A DNA stretch of 64,000 bases, taken from NCBI RefSeq assembly GCF_024273195.1, contig NZ_JAMZCU010000002.1:248001-312000 (forward strand). Direction: 5' to 3'. Below are positions 44,704 to 54,504 of this stretch, in pieces. Every line of letters begins with the position of its first letter. The first letter of the stretch is position 1. The notes below the pieces were generated by a model. It was not told the DNA's origin, did no database searches, and worked only from the letters and a program-made list of their open reading frames with translations. Source of the DNA: Devosia ureilytica (GTDB taxonomy: Bacteria > Pseudomonadota > Alphaproteobacteria > Rhizobiales > Devosiaceae). Made by a program: the position numbers and the translations under genes.

Positions 44704-44723
44704 TGCATGTATCGGATCAGAAC

Positions 44724-46640
<1,917 letters not shown>

Positions 46641-46764
46641 TACTCTGCCTCTCTCTCAGCGAACCCGCCATGAAGCCCTCTCAACGAAAGCAACTTCCTG
46701 ACCCGAAAAGGGTCGGGGTCCCTACTCGATATTAAAATCGCCCCCGTGGGGGCCTCGGGGCGTA

Positions 46765-46794
46765 TATAGGGGGGTGTCACCAACGCTTCAAGCG
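46765..46794 (-). promoter_or_regulatory. RpoH (sigma-32) heat-shock promoter of dnaK
   Basis: Read on the minus strand: CTTGAA (46794-46789), 12 bases, then CCCCCC followed by TATATA (to 46765). This matches the heat-shock consensus CTTGAA / CCCCATATA closely. It lies about 125 bases upstream of the dnaK start, leaving a long leader. Confidence 0.82.
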
Positions 46795-46861
46795 CGCGTA
46801 TCGGCAGATTTTACATGAGGCCGGAGAACGGGCCGCCCGGCTGGCCAGGCGGCCCGCACCA

Positions 46862-47194
46862 TCAATCGTTGATGGTGTAGCTGTCGAGAGTGCAGATATC
46901 GATCGCCGGCGCGATCAGCTCGGCGCCATTATCCATGACGAACTTGAAGTCATAAAGGCATTGGTCCGAACCATCGCCAATGGTGGCGGTGGCCTGATAG
47001 CCGGCTTCGAGGACGCCGCTATCGCCCAGGAGGTCATCGCCCCAGGTATTTTCCTCGCTCGGCGTCGTGTAGAAGTAGTGCAGATCAAACGAGCTATTGT
47101 TGATGACCGTGAACTCCACGGTCTGTGCCGCGGCGGGCGCAATGCCGGCCACGAGCGCAAGGGCGGCAAGGCCGCCCAGCAGATGCGTCTTCAT
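46862..47194 (-). CDS. small secreted protein of unknown function
   Basis: 110 residues from ATG 47194, with GGGATCC upstream (the frame opens at 47257 without support). Signal peptide MKTHLLGGLAALALVAGIAPAAAQ, cleavage after Ala-Ala-Ala or AQ. The mature part, VEFTVINNSSFDLHYFYTTPS, then WGDDLLGDSGVLEAGYQATATIGDG, CLYDFKFVMDNGAEL and DICTLDSYTI, resembles an uncharacterised rhizobial periplasmic family with a beta-sandwich look and two cysteines that could pair. A hairpin (GGGCCGCC / GGCGGCCC, 46830-46855) lies just downstream. Confidence 0.82.
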   Translation of the reverse strand: MKTHLLGGLAALALVAGIAPAAAQTVEFTVINNSSFDLHYFYTTPSEENTWGDDLLGDSGVLEAGYQATATIGDGSDQCLYDFKFVMDNGAELIAPAIDICTLDSYTIND

Positions 47195-47311
47195 GATGGA
47201 TCCCTCACGCCGGAGGCGAGTCGCTTCCGGACGGCTATTCTCTGCCACTTGTCGCAAGTCCCGCCAAGCCGTCCCGTTTCACGGCGGCGCAAAAATCGCT
47301 AGAAGCGCATC

Positions 47312-49096
47312 ATGTTCACCCCCGGCACCGTGCTGCTGCACGACAATCTCACGCCCCAAGGCCAGAACCTGCTGTTCACCCAGCCCCGTGAAGTGCTGGT
47401 GGCCCATGATGCGACGACGGCACGCCATGCGCTGGCACGCTTGGCCGTGGCGCATGCCCAGGGCCTTTGGGTGGCGGGCTATTTTGCCTATGAACTGGGA
47501 TTTCTGTTCGAGGACAGGCTGGCCCCGCTGCTGGCCCAGCGCTCCGCCACCCCGCTGCTCTGGCTTGGCCTCTATGAGGCGCCGCAGCCTTTGTCTTGCG
47601 CTGAGGTCGCCGCCATGCTGGACGCGGCTGGCGAAGGCCGGGCGGTCGGGATTGCCCCTAAGCTCGATCGTGCCGCCTATGGAGAGGCCTTTGCGCAGGT
47701 AAAAGACTTCATTGCGGCGGGCGACACCTATCAGGTCAATCTGACCATGAAGGCCGGCTTCCGGCTTGAGGGGGATCCGCTCGGGCTCTATCGAACGCTG
47801 GCCCATAGCCAGAGGACCGCCTATGGCGCCTATATCGAGGCCAGCGACCATGTCGTGCTCTCGCGCTCGCCTGAACTCTTCGTCTCCGGCACCGGCGACG
47901 TGCTCAGGGCCCGGCCGATGAAGGGGACGCAAAAGCGCGGCCGGACCCTGGCAGAAGACGCGCAAGGCCGGGCGCTGCTGGCGGCCGACGAAAAGAACCG
48001 CGCCGAAAACCTGATGATCGTCGATCTCCTGCGCAATGACCTGGGGCGCATTGCCGAGACCGGCTCGGTCAAGGTCACCGACCTTTTTACCGTTGAAACC
48101 TACCGCAGCCTCCACACCATGACTTCGGGCATCCTGGCGCGAAAACAGCCGGGCGTGGATTTTGGCATGGTGCTGGAAAATCTCTTTCCCTGCGGCTCGA
48201 TCACCGGGGCGCCCAAACTGCGGTCGATGGAAATTATCCATGCCCTCGAACAGGGGCCGCGCGGGCTCTATACCGGCGCCATCGGTTACCTCGCCCCCAA
48301 TGGCGATTTCGCCTTCAACGTCGCCATCCGCACGGCGGTGATCGACGCCGCGGGCCAGGGCGAAATCGGCATTGGCGGCGGGATCGTTGCCGATTCGGTC
48401 CTTGAGGACGAATATGAGGAGGCCTTGCTCAAGTTGAATTTCCTGTCCGACCCCGCCCCGCCGGTGACCCTGATCGAGACCTTCAAATGGACCCCTGATG
48501 GCGGTTTTGATTTTGAGGCGCGCCATCTCGACCGGCTGGAGGCATCGGCCCGCTACTTCATGTTGGAGATGACCCGGGCTGGGGCCGCAGAGGTGCTGGC
48601 CGCGGCAAGCCGGGACTGGACCGGCCCCATGCGGGTGCGGCTGACGCTGTCGGACGCCGGCTTCGTCTTGACCGCCGTGCCGCTGCCGCCGAGCCCGGAA
48701 AGCTTCCGTTTCGGCATTGCCGAGGAAAAGCTGGATGCAGGGTCGGTGTGGCTGGCGCACAAGACCACCAATCGCGCCTTTTATGATAACCCGCGGCAGG
48801 TTGCGCATGACGAGCGGGGACTGGATGAGCTGGTGTTCCGCAATACGCGCGGCGAGCTGACCGAGGGCTCGTTCACCAATCTTTTTATCGAACGCAATGG
48901 CCGCCTGCTGACCCCGCCCCTTTCCTCAGGCCTTTTGCCCGGAACCCTGCGCGCCGAGCTCATTGCCACGGGCAAGGCAGACGAGCAGGTTCTGACCCTT
49001 GCCGACCTCGCCGGTGCCGAGGCAATCTGGCTGGGCAATTCGGTGCGCGGTCTTGTTCGCGCGCAATGGATCGACCGGGAGGATCACATATCATGA
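47312..49096 (+). CDS. pabBC: fused aminodeoxychorismate synthase component I / aminodeoxychorismate lyase
   Basis: 594 residues. N-terminal PabB (about 1-370): VKDFIAAGDTYQVNLT, SRSPELFVSG, RARPMKGTQKRGRT, LRNDLGRIAETG and FPCGSITGAPKLRSMEII, the chorismate-binding signatures. C-terminal PabC (about 385-590), a PLP fold-type IV enzyme with the lysine in WLAHKTTNRAFYDNPR and ELTEGSFTNLFIE. Together they turn chorismate into 4-aminobenzoate for folate. The glutaminase PabA is not nearby. Its stop overlaps the pncA start in ATGA. Confidence 0.95.
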   Translation: MFTPGTVLLHDNLTPQGQNLLFTQPREVLVAHDATTARHALARLAVAHAQGLWVAGYFAYELGFLFEDRLAPLLAQRSATPLLWLGLYEAPQPLSCAEVAAMLDAAGEGRAVGIAPKLDRAAYGEAFAQVKDFIAAGDTYQVNLTMKAGFRLEGDPLGLYRTLAHSQRTAYGAYIEASDHVVLSRSPELFVSGTGDVLRARPMKGTQKRGRTLAEDAQGRALLAADEKNRAENLMIVDLLRNDLGRIAETGSVKVTDLFTVETYRSLHTMTSGILARKQPGVDFGMVLENLFPCGSITGAPKLRSMEIIHALEQGPRGLYTGAIGYLAPNGDFAFNVAIRTAVIDAAGQGEIGIGGGIVADSVLEDEYEEALLKLNFLSDPAPPVTLIETFKWTPDGGFDFEARHLDRLEASARYFMLEMTRAGAAEVLAAASRDWTGPMRVRLTLSDAGFVLTAVPLPPSPESFRFGIAEEKLDAGSVWLAHKTTNRAFYDNPRQVAHDERGLDELVFRNTRGELTEGSFTNLFIERNGRLLTPPLSSGLLPGTLRAELIATGKADEQVLTLADLAGAEAIWLGNSVRGLVRAQWIDREDHIS

Positions 49097-49728
49097 CCAT
49101 CGCCATTCAGCCCGAGGACGTCCTCATCGTCGTCGATGTGCAATATGACTTCCTGCCCGGCGGCAGCCTGGCGGTGGCGGGTGGTGACGAGATCGTGCCG
49201 CTGATCAACCAGCTGGCGACCAGGTTCAACAATGTGGTCCTGACCCAGGACTGGCATCCGAAGGATCACATCTCCTTTGCCAGCCAGCACGCCGGCAAGG
49301 CGCCGTTTCAAACCATCGCCCTCGACTACGGGACGCAGGTGCTCTGGCCCGACCATTGCGTCTGGCAGACCCATGGCGCTGAGCTGAGCCGCGACCTCGA
49401 GCTTCCCCATGCCCAGCTGATCATTCGCAAGGGCTACAACCGGGCCATCGACAGCTATTCGGGCTTCCAGGAAGCCGACCGCGAAACCCAGACAGGGCTC
49501 GCAGGTTATCTCAATGAACGCGACGTCGGGCGGCTGTTCGTTGTCGGCCTTGCCACCGATTTCTGCGTCGCCTGGACAGCGCTGGACGGGATCGCGGGGG
49601 GCTTTGACGTCACCGTCATCGAGGATGCGACGCGCGCGATTGATGCCGATGGATCGCTGGCAAAGGCCTGGGCGGATATGGACGAGGCCGGGGTTGCGCG
49701 GGTGATGAGCCGCGAGATCTTGGAGTAG
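49093..49728 (+). CDS. pncA: nicotinamidase
   Basis: 211 residues from ATG 49093, overlapping pabBC. Hydrolyses nicotinamide to nicotinate in NAD salvage. Catalytic triad: Asp15 in LIVVDVQYDFLPGG, Lys113 in IIRKGYNRAIDSYSGF, and Cys158 in GLATDFCVAWTALDG. Metal ligands Asp53 and His55 (TQDWHP) and His88 (WPDHCV). Translational coupling to pabBC links two cofactor pathways only by expression. A bidirectional terminator follows. Confidence 0.96.
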   Translation: MTIAIQPEDVLIVVDVQYDFLPGGSLAVAGGDEIVPLINQLATRFNNVVLTQDWHPKDHISFASQHAGKAPFQTIALDYGTQVLWPDHCVWQTHGAELSRDLELPHAQLIIRKGYNRAIDSYSGFQEADRETQTGLAGYLNERDVGRLFVVGLATDFCVAWTALDGIAGGFDVTVIEDATRAIDADGSLAKAWADMDEAGVARVMSREILE

Positions 49729-49734
49729 TAAAAG

Positions 49735-49782
49735 ACCCCCGCACCCGGCCCTATGGTCAGACGCTCCCCCAAGGGAGAGGTG
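49735..49782. repeat. CT-rich repeat, family B (copy 8, half element)
   Basis: CCCCCGCACCCGGCCCTATG, a diverged spacer, then CTCCCCCAAGGGAGAGGTG: a close relative of the left half of the copy at 52501. It lies between convergent pncA and grpE. Confidence 0.65.
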
Positions 49783-49820
49783 TGGCTGCGACAGGTGCCA
49801 TGCCTTGCGCGCTCGATAAC

Positions 49821-49847
49821 AAAAGGGCGCCCTGCGGCGCCCTTTTT
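49821..49847. terminator. bidirectional terminator between pncA and grpE
   Basis: An 11-bp stem AAAAGGGCGCC / GGCGCCCTTTT with a CTGC loop, T-run to the right and A-run to the left; it can end both pncA and grpE transcripts. Confidence 0.9.
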
Positions 49848-49871
49848 CAAAACTCAAGAAACCCTCAAATC

Positions 49872-50480
49872 TCAGGCGTTCTTGTCCACGCCCTCTGCGT
49901 CATCGCCTTCGGCCGCTGCCGCCGCGCCGCCCTTGGCGATGCCGACCATTGCGGGGCGCAGAACGCGCTCGCCAATGGCAAAACCGGTCTGGACCACCTG
50001 CACCACCGTGCCCTCGGGCACATTGGGATTGGGCACTTCGAACATGGCCTGATGCTTGTGTGGATCGAACTTCTGGCCGGCCGCTTCGATCGGCTTGACG
50101 CCATGCTTGGCCAGCAGGCGCTGCATTTCGCGGTCGGCCAGTTCGATGCCGTCGATCAGGCTCTTGAGCGAACCGTCAGCGGTTTCGCGGACATCTTCGG
50201 GGATGACCATCAGCGCGCGGCTCAGCGCGTCGGTGGCCGTCAGCATGTCGCGGGCAAAGCCGGCAATGGCATAGGAGCGGGTGTCGGCCACATCGCGCTC
50301 GGTGCGCTTCCTGAGGTTTTCCATCTCAGCATGCGTGCGCAGGACGCGATCCTTGAGTTCGGCGTTTTCAGCCATCAGGGTTTCGACAGGATCAACCTCC
50401 GGCGTTTCGGTCTCGGGGATCTCGGTTTCCGGCGTTTCGCCCTGGGCGGCGTTTTCGTCGCTCATCTGGTCTTCTTCCAT
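49872..50480 (-). CDS. grpE: nucleotide exchange factor GrpE
   Basis: 202 residues (a Met at residue 6 is an alternative start). Releases ADP from DnaK. An acidic, Thr/Pro-Glu-rich N-terminus ([17 protein letters not shown]), a long coiled coil (about 33-85: [25 protein letters not shown]), and the C-terminal beta wing [44 protein letters not shown]. Downstream of hrcA by 63 bases on the same strand. Confidence 0.96.
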   Translation of the reverse strand: MEEDQMSDENAAQGETPETEIPETETPEVDPVETLMAENAELKDRVLRTHAEMENLRKRTERDVADTRSYAIAGFARDMLTATDALSRALMVIPEDVRETADGSLKSLIDGIELADREMQRLLAKHGVKPIEAAGQKFDPHKHQAMFEVPNPNVPEGTVVQVVQTGFAIGERVLRPAMVGIAKGGAAAAAEGDDAEGVDKNA

Positions 50481-50543
50481 AATGGATAAAATCTGTTGCC
50501 CGCCATATCGGCCAAGCGGACCGCAAATTCAAGCGCCGAGCGG

Positions 50544-51626
50544 TCAATTGCCGCGCTTGCGGGCCATCATCGCGGAAATGACATTGGCGGTATAGTCCAC
50601 CACCGGCACGATACGCGCATAGTTGAGCCGCGTCGGCCCGATGACCCCGAGCACCCCCACAATGCGGTCATTGGCGTCTTTGTAGGGCGAGAGAATGACC
50701 GACGACCCCGAGAGCGAAAACAGCTTGTTTTCCGAACCGATGAAGATGCGCACGCCCTGCCCGCGCTCGGCATCGCCCAGCAAATCGAGCAAGCCATCCT
50801 TGCTTTCCAACTCATCGAACAGCTGCCGCATGCGCAACAACTCGTCGCTGGCCATGGTGTCGTTGATGAGATTGGCGCGCCCTCGCACGATCACGGTCGG
50901 GGCATTGTTGCCCGAGGGTTCGGCAAGGGTCGCAATCCCCGCCTCGACCAGCTTCTGGGTCAATTCATCGAGTTCTGCCCGCTGCTCGGCCCGGCGCTCA
51001 TTGAGCACCCGCCGCGCCTCGGAAAGCGTGCGACCCACGACATATTGCGCCAGGTAATTGCCGGCCTGCTGCAAGGCGCTGGCAGTGTAGCCGGGCGGCA
51101 GGTCGAGTATGCGGTTTTCCACCTGCCCATCCTCGCCCACCATGATGGCCATGGCCCGCGCGGTGTCGAGGCGCACGAATTCGATATGCTTCAAGACCAT
51201 GTCGGCCTTGGTGGCGATCACCACGCCGGCGCCCTGGCTGAGGCCCGAAAGCAGAGAGGAGGCCTCGGTCAGGACATCCTCGACCTGGGCATGCCCGGCG
51301 GTGCCCTCGATATGGCGGGCAATCTGGTTGCGCTCGCTTTCATTGACCGTGCCGATCTCGAGCATGGAATCGACGAAAAAGCGCAAGCCCTGCTGGGTCG
51401 GCGCCCGCCCGGCGGAGGTGTGCGGCGCCGCGATCAGCCCCAGGTCCTCAAGATCGGCCATGACATTGCGCACCGAGGCGGGCGAGAGTTCGACCTGCAA
51501 GAGGCGGCTCAGATCGCGCGAGCCCACGGGCACGCCGGTATCGAGATAGCGTTCCACCAGCCGCCGGAAAATATCCTGGCTGCGGGCATTGAGTACCGAG
51601 AGAAAGTCTTCGGCCGGCCTGGTCAT
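50544..51626 (-). CDS. hrcA: heat-inducible transcription repressor HrcA
   Basis: 360 residues. Winged-helix repressor of groE-type operons through the CIRCE element. N-terminal RSQDIFRRLVERYLDTGVPVGSRDLSR, then LSPASVRNVMADLEDLGLI and PHTSAGRAPTQQGLRFFVDSML; the GAF-like and dimerisation parts follow to GVLGVIGPTRLNYARIVPVVDYTA. No CIRCE inverted repeat was seen in this window, so its targets lie elsewhere. Divergent from rph, with a CtrA-type site between. Confidence 0.96.
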   Translation of the reverse strand: MTRPAEDFLSVLNARSQDIFRRLVERYLDTGVPVGSRDLSRLLQVELSPASVRNVMADLEDLGLIAAPHTSAGRAPTQQGLRFFVDSMLEIGTVNESERNQIARHIEGTAGHAQVEDVLTEASSLLSGLSQGAGVVIATKADMVLKHIEFVRLDTARAMAIMVGEDGQVENRILDLPPGYTASALQQAGNYLAQYVVGRTLSEARRVLNERRAEQRAELDELTQKLVEAGIATLAEPSGNNAPTVIVRGRANLINDTMASDELLRMRQLFDELESKDGLLDLLGDAERGQGVRIFIGSENKLFSLSGSSVILSPYKDANDRIVGVLGVIGPTRLNYARIVPVVDYTANVISAMMARKRGN

Positions 51627-51728
51627 GATGGTTTGATTAAACTCGTCGCCTTTAACCCTGCCTCTTCATTTAAGGCCTTCATCCCCATCCGCCAAGCGCC
51701 CGGTGCTTGTGAGCCGGGGCGATGAGGG

Positions 51729-51743
51729 TTAAGAGGCGGTTAA
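51729..51743. promoter_or_regulatory. CtrA-type site between hrcA and rph
   Basis: TTAAGAGGCGGTTAA followed by C is a perfect TTAA-N7-TTAA(C). It lies 21 bases upstream of the rph start and 103 upstream of hrcA. Confidence 0.65.
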
Positions 51744-51763
51744 CGGCAACAAAGACTGGAATT

Positions 51764-52483
51764 ATGATGCGGCCATCCGGACGGCAGCCAAGCGATATGC
51801 GGGCGGTAACTCTCGAGCGCAACGTCGCCATGAAGGCCGAGGGCTCCTGCCTGGTCGCCTTCGGCAATACGAAGGTCTTGTGCACGGCATCGGTGGAAAC
51901 CAGCGTGCCGGGCTGGCTGCGCGGCAAGGGCAAGGGCTGGGTCACCGCCGAATACGGCATGCTGCCCCGCGCCACCGGCTCGCGCACCCGCCGTGAAGCC
52001 ACGGCCGGCAAGCAATCGGGCCGCACCCAGGAAATCCAGCGCTTGATCGGGCGGAGCTTGCGCGCCGTGGTCGATCTTGAAGCGCTGGGCGAAGTGCAGA
52101 TCACGCTCGATTGTGATGTGCTCGAAGCCGATGGCGGCACCCGCACGGCCTCGATCACCGGCGCCTATGTGGCGCTGGCTGATGCCATAAGGTGGATGGA
52201 AGCGCGCCAGATGACCAAGGGCAAGGCCTTGGTCGACAGCGTCGCCGCCATTTCCTGCGGCATCTATCGCGGCACCGCGGTGCTCGACCTCGATTATCTC
52301 GAGGACGTCGAGGCCGAAACGGACGCTAATTTCGTCATGACCGGCACCGGAAAATTCGTCGAAATCCAGGGCACCGCCGAAGGCGCCCCCTTTGATCGCG
52401 CCGAACTGGACGCCCTTATGGGCCTGGCCGAACAAGGCATTGGCGAATTGAGTGTGATGCAAAAGGCGGCTTTGGACGCATGA
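51764..52483 (+). CDS. rph: ribonuclease PH
   Basis: 239 residues from the ATG-ATG pair at 51764 ([15 protein letters not shown]). Phosphorolytic 3' exoribonuclease that trims tRNA 3' ends. [18 protein letters not shown], the RNA-binding [38 protein letters not shown] and the phosphate-site [22 protein letters not shown] are all present. It is complete, unlike the E. coli K-12 gene. Followed by a family B repeat, then rdgB. Confidence 0.97.
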   Translation: MMRPSGRQPSDMRAVTLERNVAMKAEGSCLVAFGNTKVLCTASVETSVPGWLRGKGKGWVTAEYGMLPRATGSRTRREATAGKQSGRTQEIQRLIGRSLRAVVDLEALGEVQITLDCDVLEADGGTRTASITGAYVALADAIRWMEARQMTKGKALVDSVAAISCGIYRGTAVLDLDYLEDVEAETDANFVMTGTGKFVEIQGTAEGAPFDRAELDALMGLAEQGIGELSVMQKAALDA

Positions 52484-52500
52484 TGTTCTCGTTTGGAAGC

Positions 52501-52631
52501 AAGGCCCCCTCACCCGGCCTTCGGCCGACCTCTCCCCCAAAGGGAGAGGTGTCGCGACGCGACATGGGGGATACCTCTTCACCTCTCCCTGGGGGGAGAG
52601 GTCGCCGCGCAGCGGCGGGTGAGGGGGCCTT
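52501..52631. repeat. 131-bp compound palindrome, family B (copy 9)
   Basis: Perfect 16-bp outer arms AAGGCCCCCTCACCCG (52501-52516) and CGGGTGAGGGGGCCTT (52616-52631). Inside lie small hairpins CGGCCTTCGGCCG, CTCTCCCCCAAAGGGAGAG and CCTCTCCCTGGGGGGAGAGG, and TCGCGACGCGA. It separates rph from rdgB. Confidence 0.87.
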
Positions 52632-52712
52632 TGCCCAGACCGATCCATCCTTCTCGGCAACCAACTGCGCCATCTGGAACGACATCTCCCGCGCGCTTGA
52701 AGGGAAGAAGAA

Positions 52713-53357
52713 TTGAGCATTCCCCGCCTCCATGCTGGCGACCGCCTGGTGATTGCCACGCATAACGCGGGCAAGCTCAAGGAATTTCGCGAGCTGTTCG
52801 GGCCCTTTGGGCTCGAACTGGTGTCGGCGGGGGAACTGGGTCTGCCTGAGCCGGAGGAAACCGGCACCACCTTTGCCCAAAATGCCCGCACCAAGGCCCA
52901 TGCCGCGGCCCGGGGCGCCAATATGCTGGCGCTGAGCGATGATTCGGGACTGTGCGTGGATGCCCTCAATGGCGACCCGGGCGTCTATACCGCCGACTGG
53001 GCCGGGGTGCCGCGCGATTTCAACCGGGCGATGAAGCGCGTTGAAGATGCCTTGCAGGCGGCGGGCGCCAGCTCGCCAGGCCAACGCCGCGCCTCATTCA
53101 ACGCCACGCTATGCCTGGCCCATCCCGACGGGCGCGACATGCTCTTTGTGGGACGTTGCGATGGCACGCTGGTCTGGCCGCCGCGCGGCGATATGGGCCA
53201 CGGCTATGACCCCATGTTCATGCCCGACGGACACGACATCACCTTTGGCGAAATGGCCGCCGAGGCAAAGCACAGTTGGGCGCCCGGACAAACGGGCCTC
53301 AGCCACCGCGCCCGCGCCGTTGCGCAATTCGTGGAGAACCAGATTGAGCAAGGCTAG
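52713..53357 (+). CDS. rdgB: XTP/dITP diphosphatase
   Basis: 214 residues with TTG start at 52713, preceded by AGGGAAGAAG. Removes inosine and xanthosine triphosphates from the nucleotide pool. VIATHNAGKLKEFRELFG, LALSDDSGLCVDALNG, GVYTADWAG, FNATLCLAHPDG and the C-terminal GYDPMFMPDGHDITFGEM ... SHRARAV are the family signatures. Its 3' end overlaps the hemW start by 14 bases. Confidence 0.95.
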   Translation: MSIPRLHAGDRLVIATHNAGKLKEFRELFGPFGLELVSAGELGLPEPEETGTTFAQNARTKAHAAARGANMLALSDDSGLCVDALNGDPGVYTADWAGVPRDFNRAMKRVEDALQAAGASSPGQRRASFNATLCLAHPDGRDMLFVGRCDGTLVWPPRGDMGHGYDPMFMPDGHDITFGEMAAEAKHSWAPGQTGLSHRARAVAQFVENQIEQG

Positions 53358-54504
53358 TGCCAACGATCTGTTCGGCGTCTATGTGCATTGGCCTTTCTGC
53401 GCGGCCAAATGCCCCTATTGCGATTTCAATTCCCACGTTCATCGCGGCGTGCTCGACGAAGACGCCTTTGTCGAGGGCTACAAGCGCGAGATTGCCCATA
53501 TGGCGAGCCTGTCCTCGGGCCGGCTGGTGCAATCGATCTTTTTTGGCGGCGGCACGCCTTCTCTGATGAGCCCCAAGGCGGTCGAGACCATTCTCGACGC
53601 CATCGCCGGCGCCTGGCAGATCGACAGCAAGGCCGAAATTACGCTGGAGGCCAATCCCACCAGCGTCGAGGTCGAGCGCTTCCGCGGGTTTCGGGGCGCC
53701 GGGATCAATCGCGTGTCGCTGGGCGTGCAATCGCTCCGCCCCGGTCCGCTGGCCGAACTGGGCCGCCGCCACACGGTCGAAGAGGCTGTGGCCGCCGTGC
53801 GCATCGCGCAATCGGTATTCGAGCGTTCGAGTTTCGACCTGATCTACGCCCGCCCCAAGCAGACGCTTGAGGATTGGGAAGACGAGCTCAAGGAAGCGCT
53901 CTGGCTTGCCCGTGGCCATATCAGCCTTTACCAGCTGACCATCGAGCAGGGGACGCGCTATTTCGACCTGCATCAGGCGGGCAAGCTGAAAATGCCCAAC
54001 GAAGACCTGGCCGCCGATTTCTATGAATTGACGCAGGAACTGACAGCTGCCGCCGGCATGCCGGCCTATGAGATTTCCAACCATGCTGTGCCCGGCCAGG
54101 AAAGCCGCCACAACATGCTCTATTGGCGCTATGGCGAATATGCCGGCATTGGTCCGGGCGCCCATGGCCGGCTGATGGTCAACCATCAGCGCCACGCCAC
54201 CGCCACCGAGAAAATGCCGTTTGACTGGCTCAAGCAAGTCAATGAATTCGGCCATGGCATGGTGGTCGACGACGTGCTCACCTGGGAAGAGCAGGGCGAC
54301 GAGTTCCTGGTCATGGGTTTGCGCTTGAAGGAAGGCATTTCGCCCTCCCGCTTCATGTCGCTCTCCGGCCGCGGCATATCCGAAGGCCAGATCGCTGCGC
54401 TAAAAGGCTACGGCTTTGTCGAGACCCTGCCCAATGGCAATATCCGCGTGACTGACAAGGGTTTTCCGGTGCTCGACGCGGTCGTGGCGGATCTGGCGGC
54501 CTAA
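53344..54504 (+). CDS. hemW: radical SAM heme chaperone HemW
   Basis: 386 residues with TTG start at 53344, preceded by GGAGAA and overlapping rdgB. The radical SAM cluster is Cys19, Cys23 and Cys26 (C-x3-C-x2-C), in HWPFCAAKCPYCDFNSH. SIFFGGGTPSLM, ITLEANPTSVE, NRVSLGVQSL and DLIYARPKQTLEDWEDEL follow. HemW-type proteins lack the HemN oxidase C-terminus and deliver heme; this one, with Cys-x2-Cys followed by Asp-Phe rather than a fourth Cys, fits HemW. Convergent with the next gene, overlapping by 4 bases. Confidence 0.94.
   Translation: MSKASANDLFGVYVHWPFCAAKCPYCDFNSHVHRGVLDEDAFVEGYKREIAHMASLSSGRLVQSIFFGGGTPSLMSPKAVETILDAIAGAWQIDSKAEITLEANPTSVEVERFRGFRGAGINRVSLGVQSLRPGPLAELGRRHTVEEAVAAVRIAQSVFERSSFDLIYARPKQTLEDWEDELKEALWLARGHISLYQLTIEQGTRYFDLHQAGKLKMPNEDLAADFYELTQELTAAAGMPAYEISNHAVPGQESRHNMLYWRYGEYAGIGPGAHGRLMVNHQRHATATEKMPFDWLKQVNEFGHGMVVDDVLTWEEQGDEFLVMGLRLKEGISPSRFMSLSGRGISEGQIAALKGYGFVETLPNGNIRVTDKGFPVLDAVVADLAA

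Larger units (their letters stand above)
44236..44723. other. 488-base gap between dnaK and dnaJ
   Basis: It holds the dnaK terminator (44671-44703), a parS-like site (44377-44392) and, near 44235, the dnaJ leader. No complete gene is supported. On the minus strand, 44500-44620 encodes a patch reading RLVAMGAFEGRIVITAVF that looks protein-like but has no clear start or continuous domain; a degenerate gene is possible but unproven. No clear RpoH promoter for dnaJ was found. Confidence 0.6.

Noticed and set aside
47279..48808. 509-codon frame on the minus strand opposite pabBC
   Set aside because: Antisense shadow; pabBC motifs are intact on the other strand.
50481..51763. CIRCE element near hrcA or grpE
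   Set aside because: No TTAGCACTC-N9-GAGTGCTAA type inverted repeat was found in the gaps.
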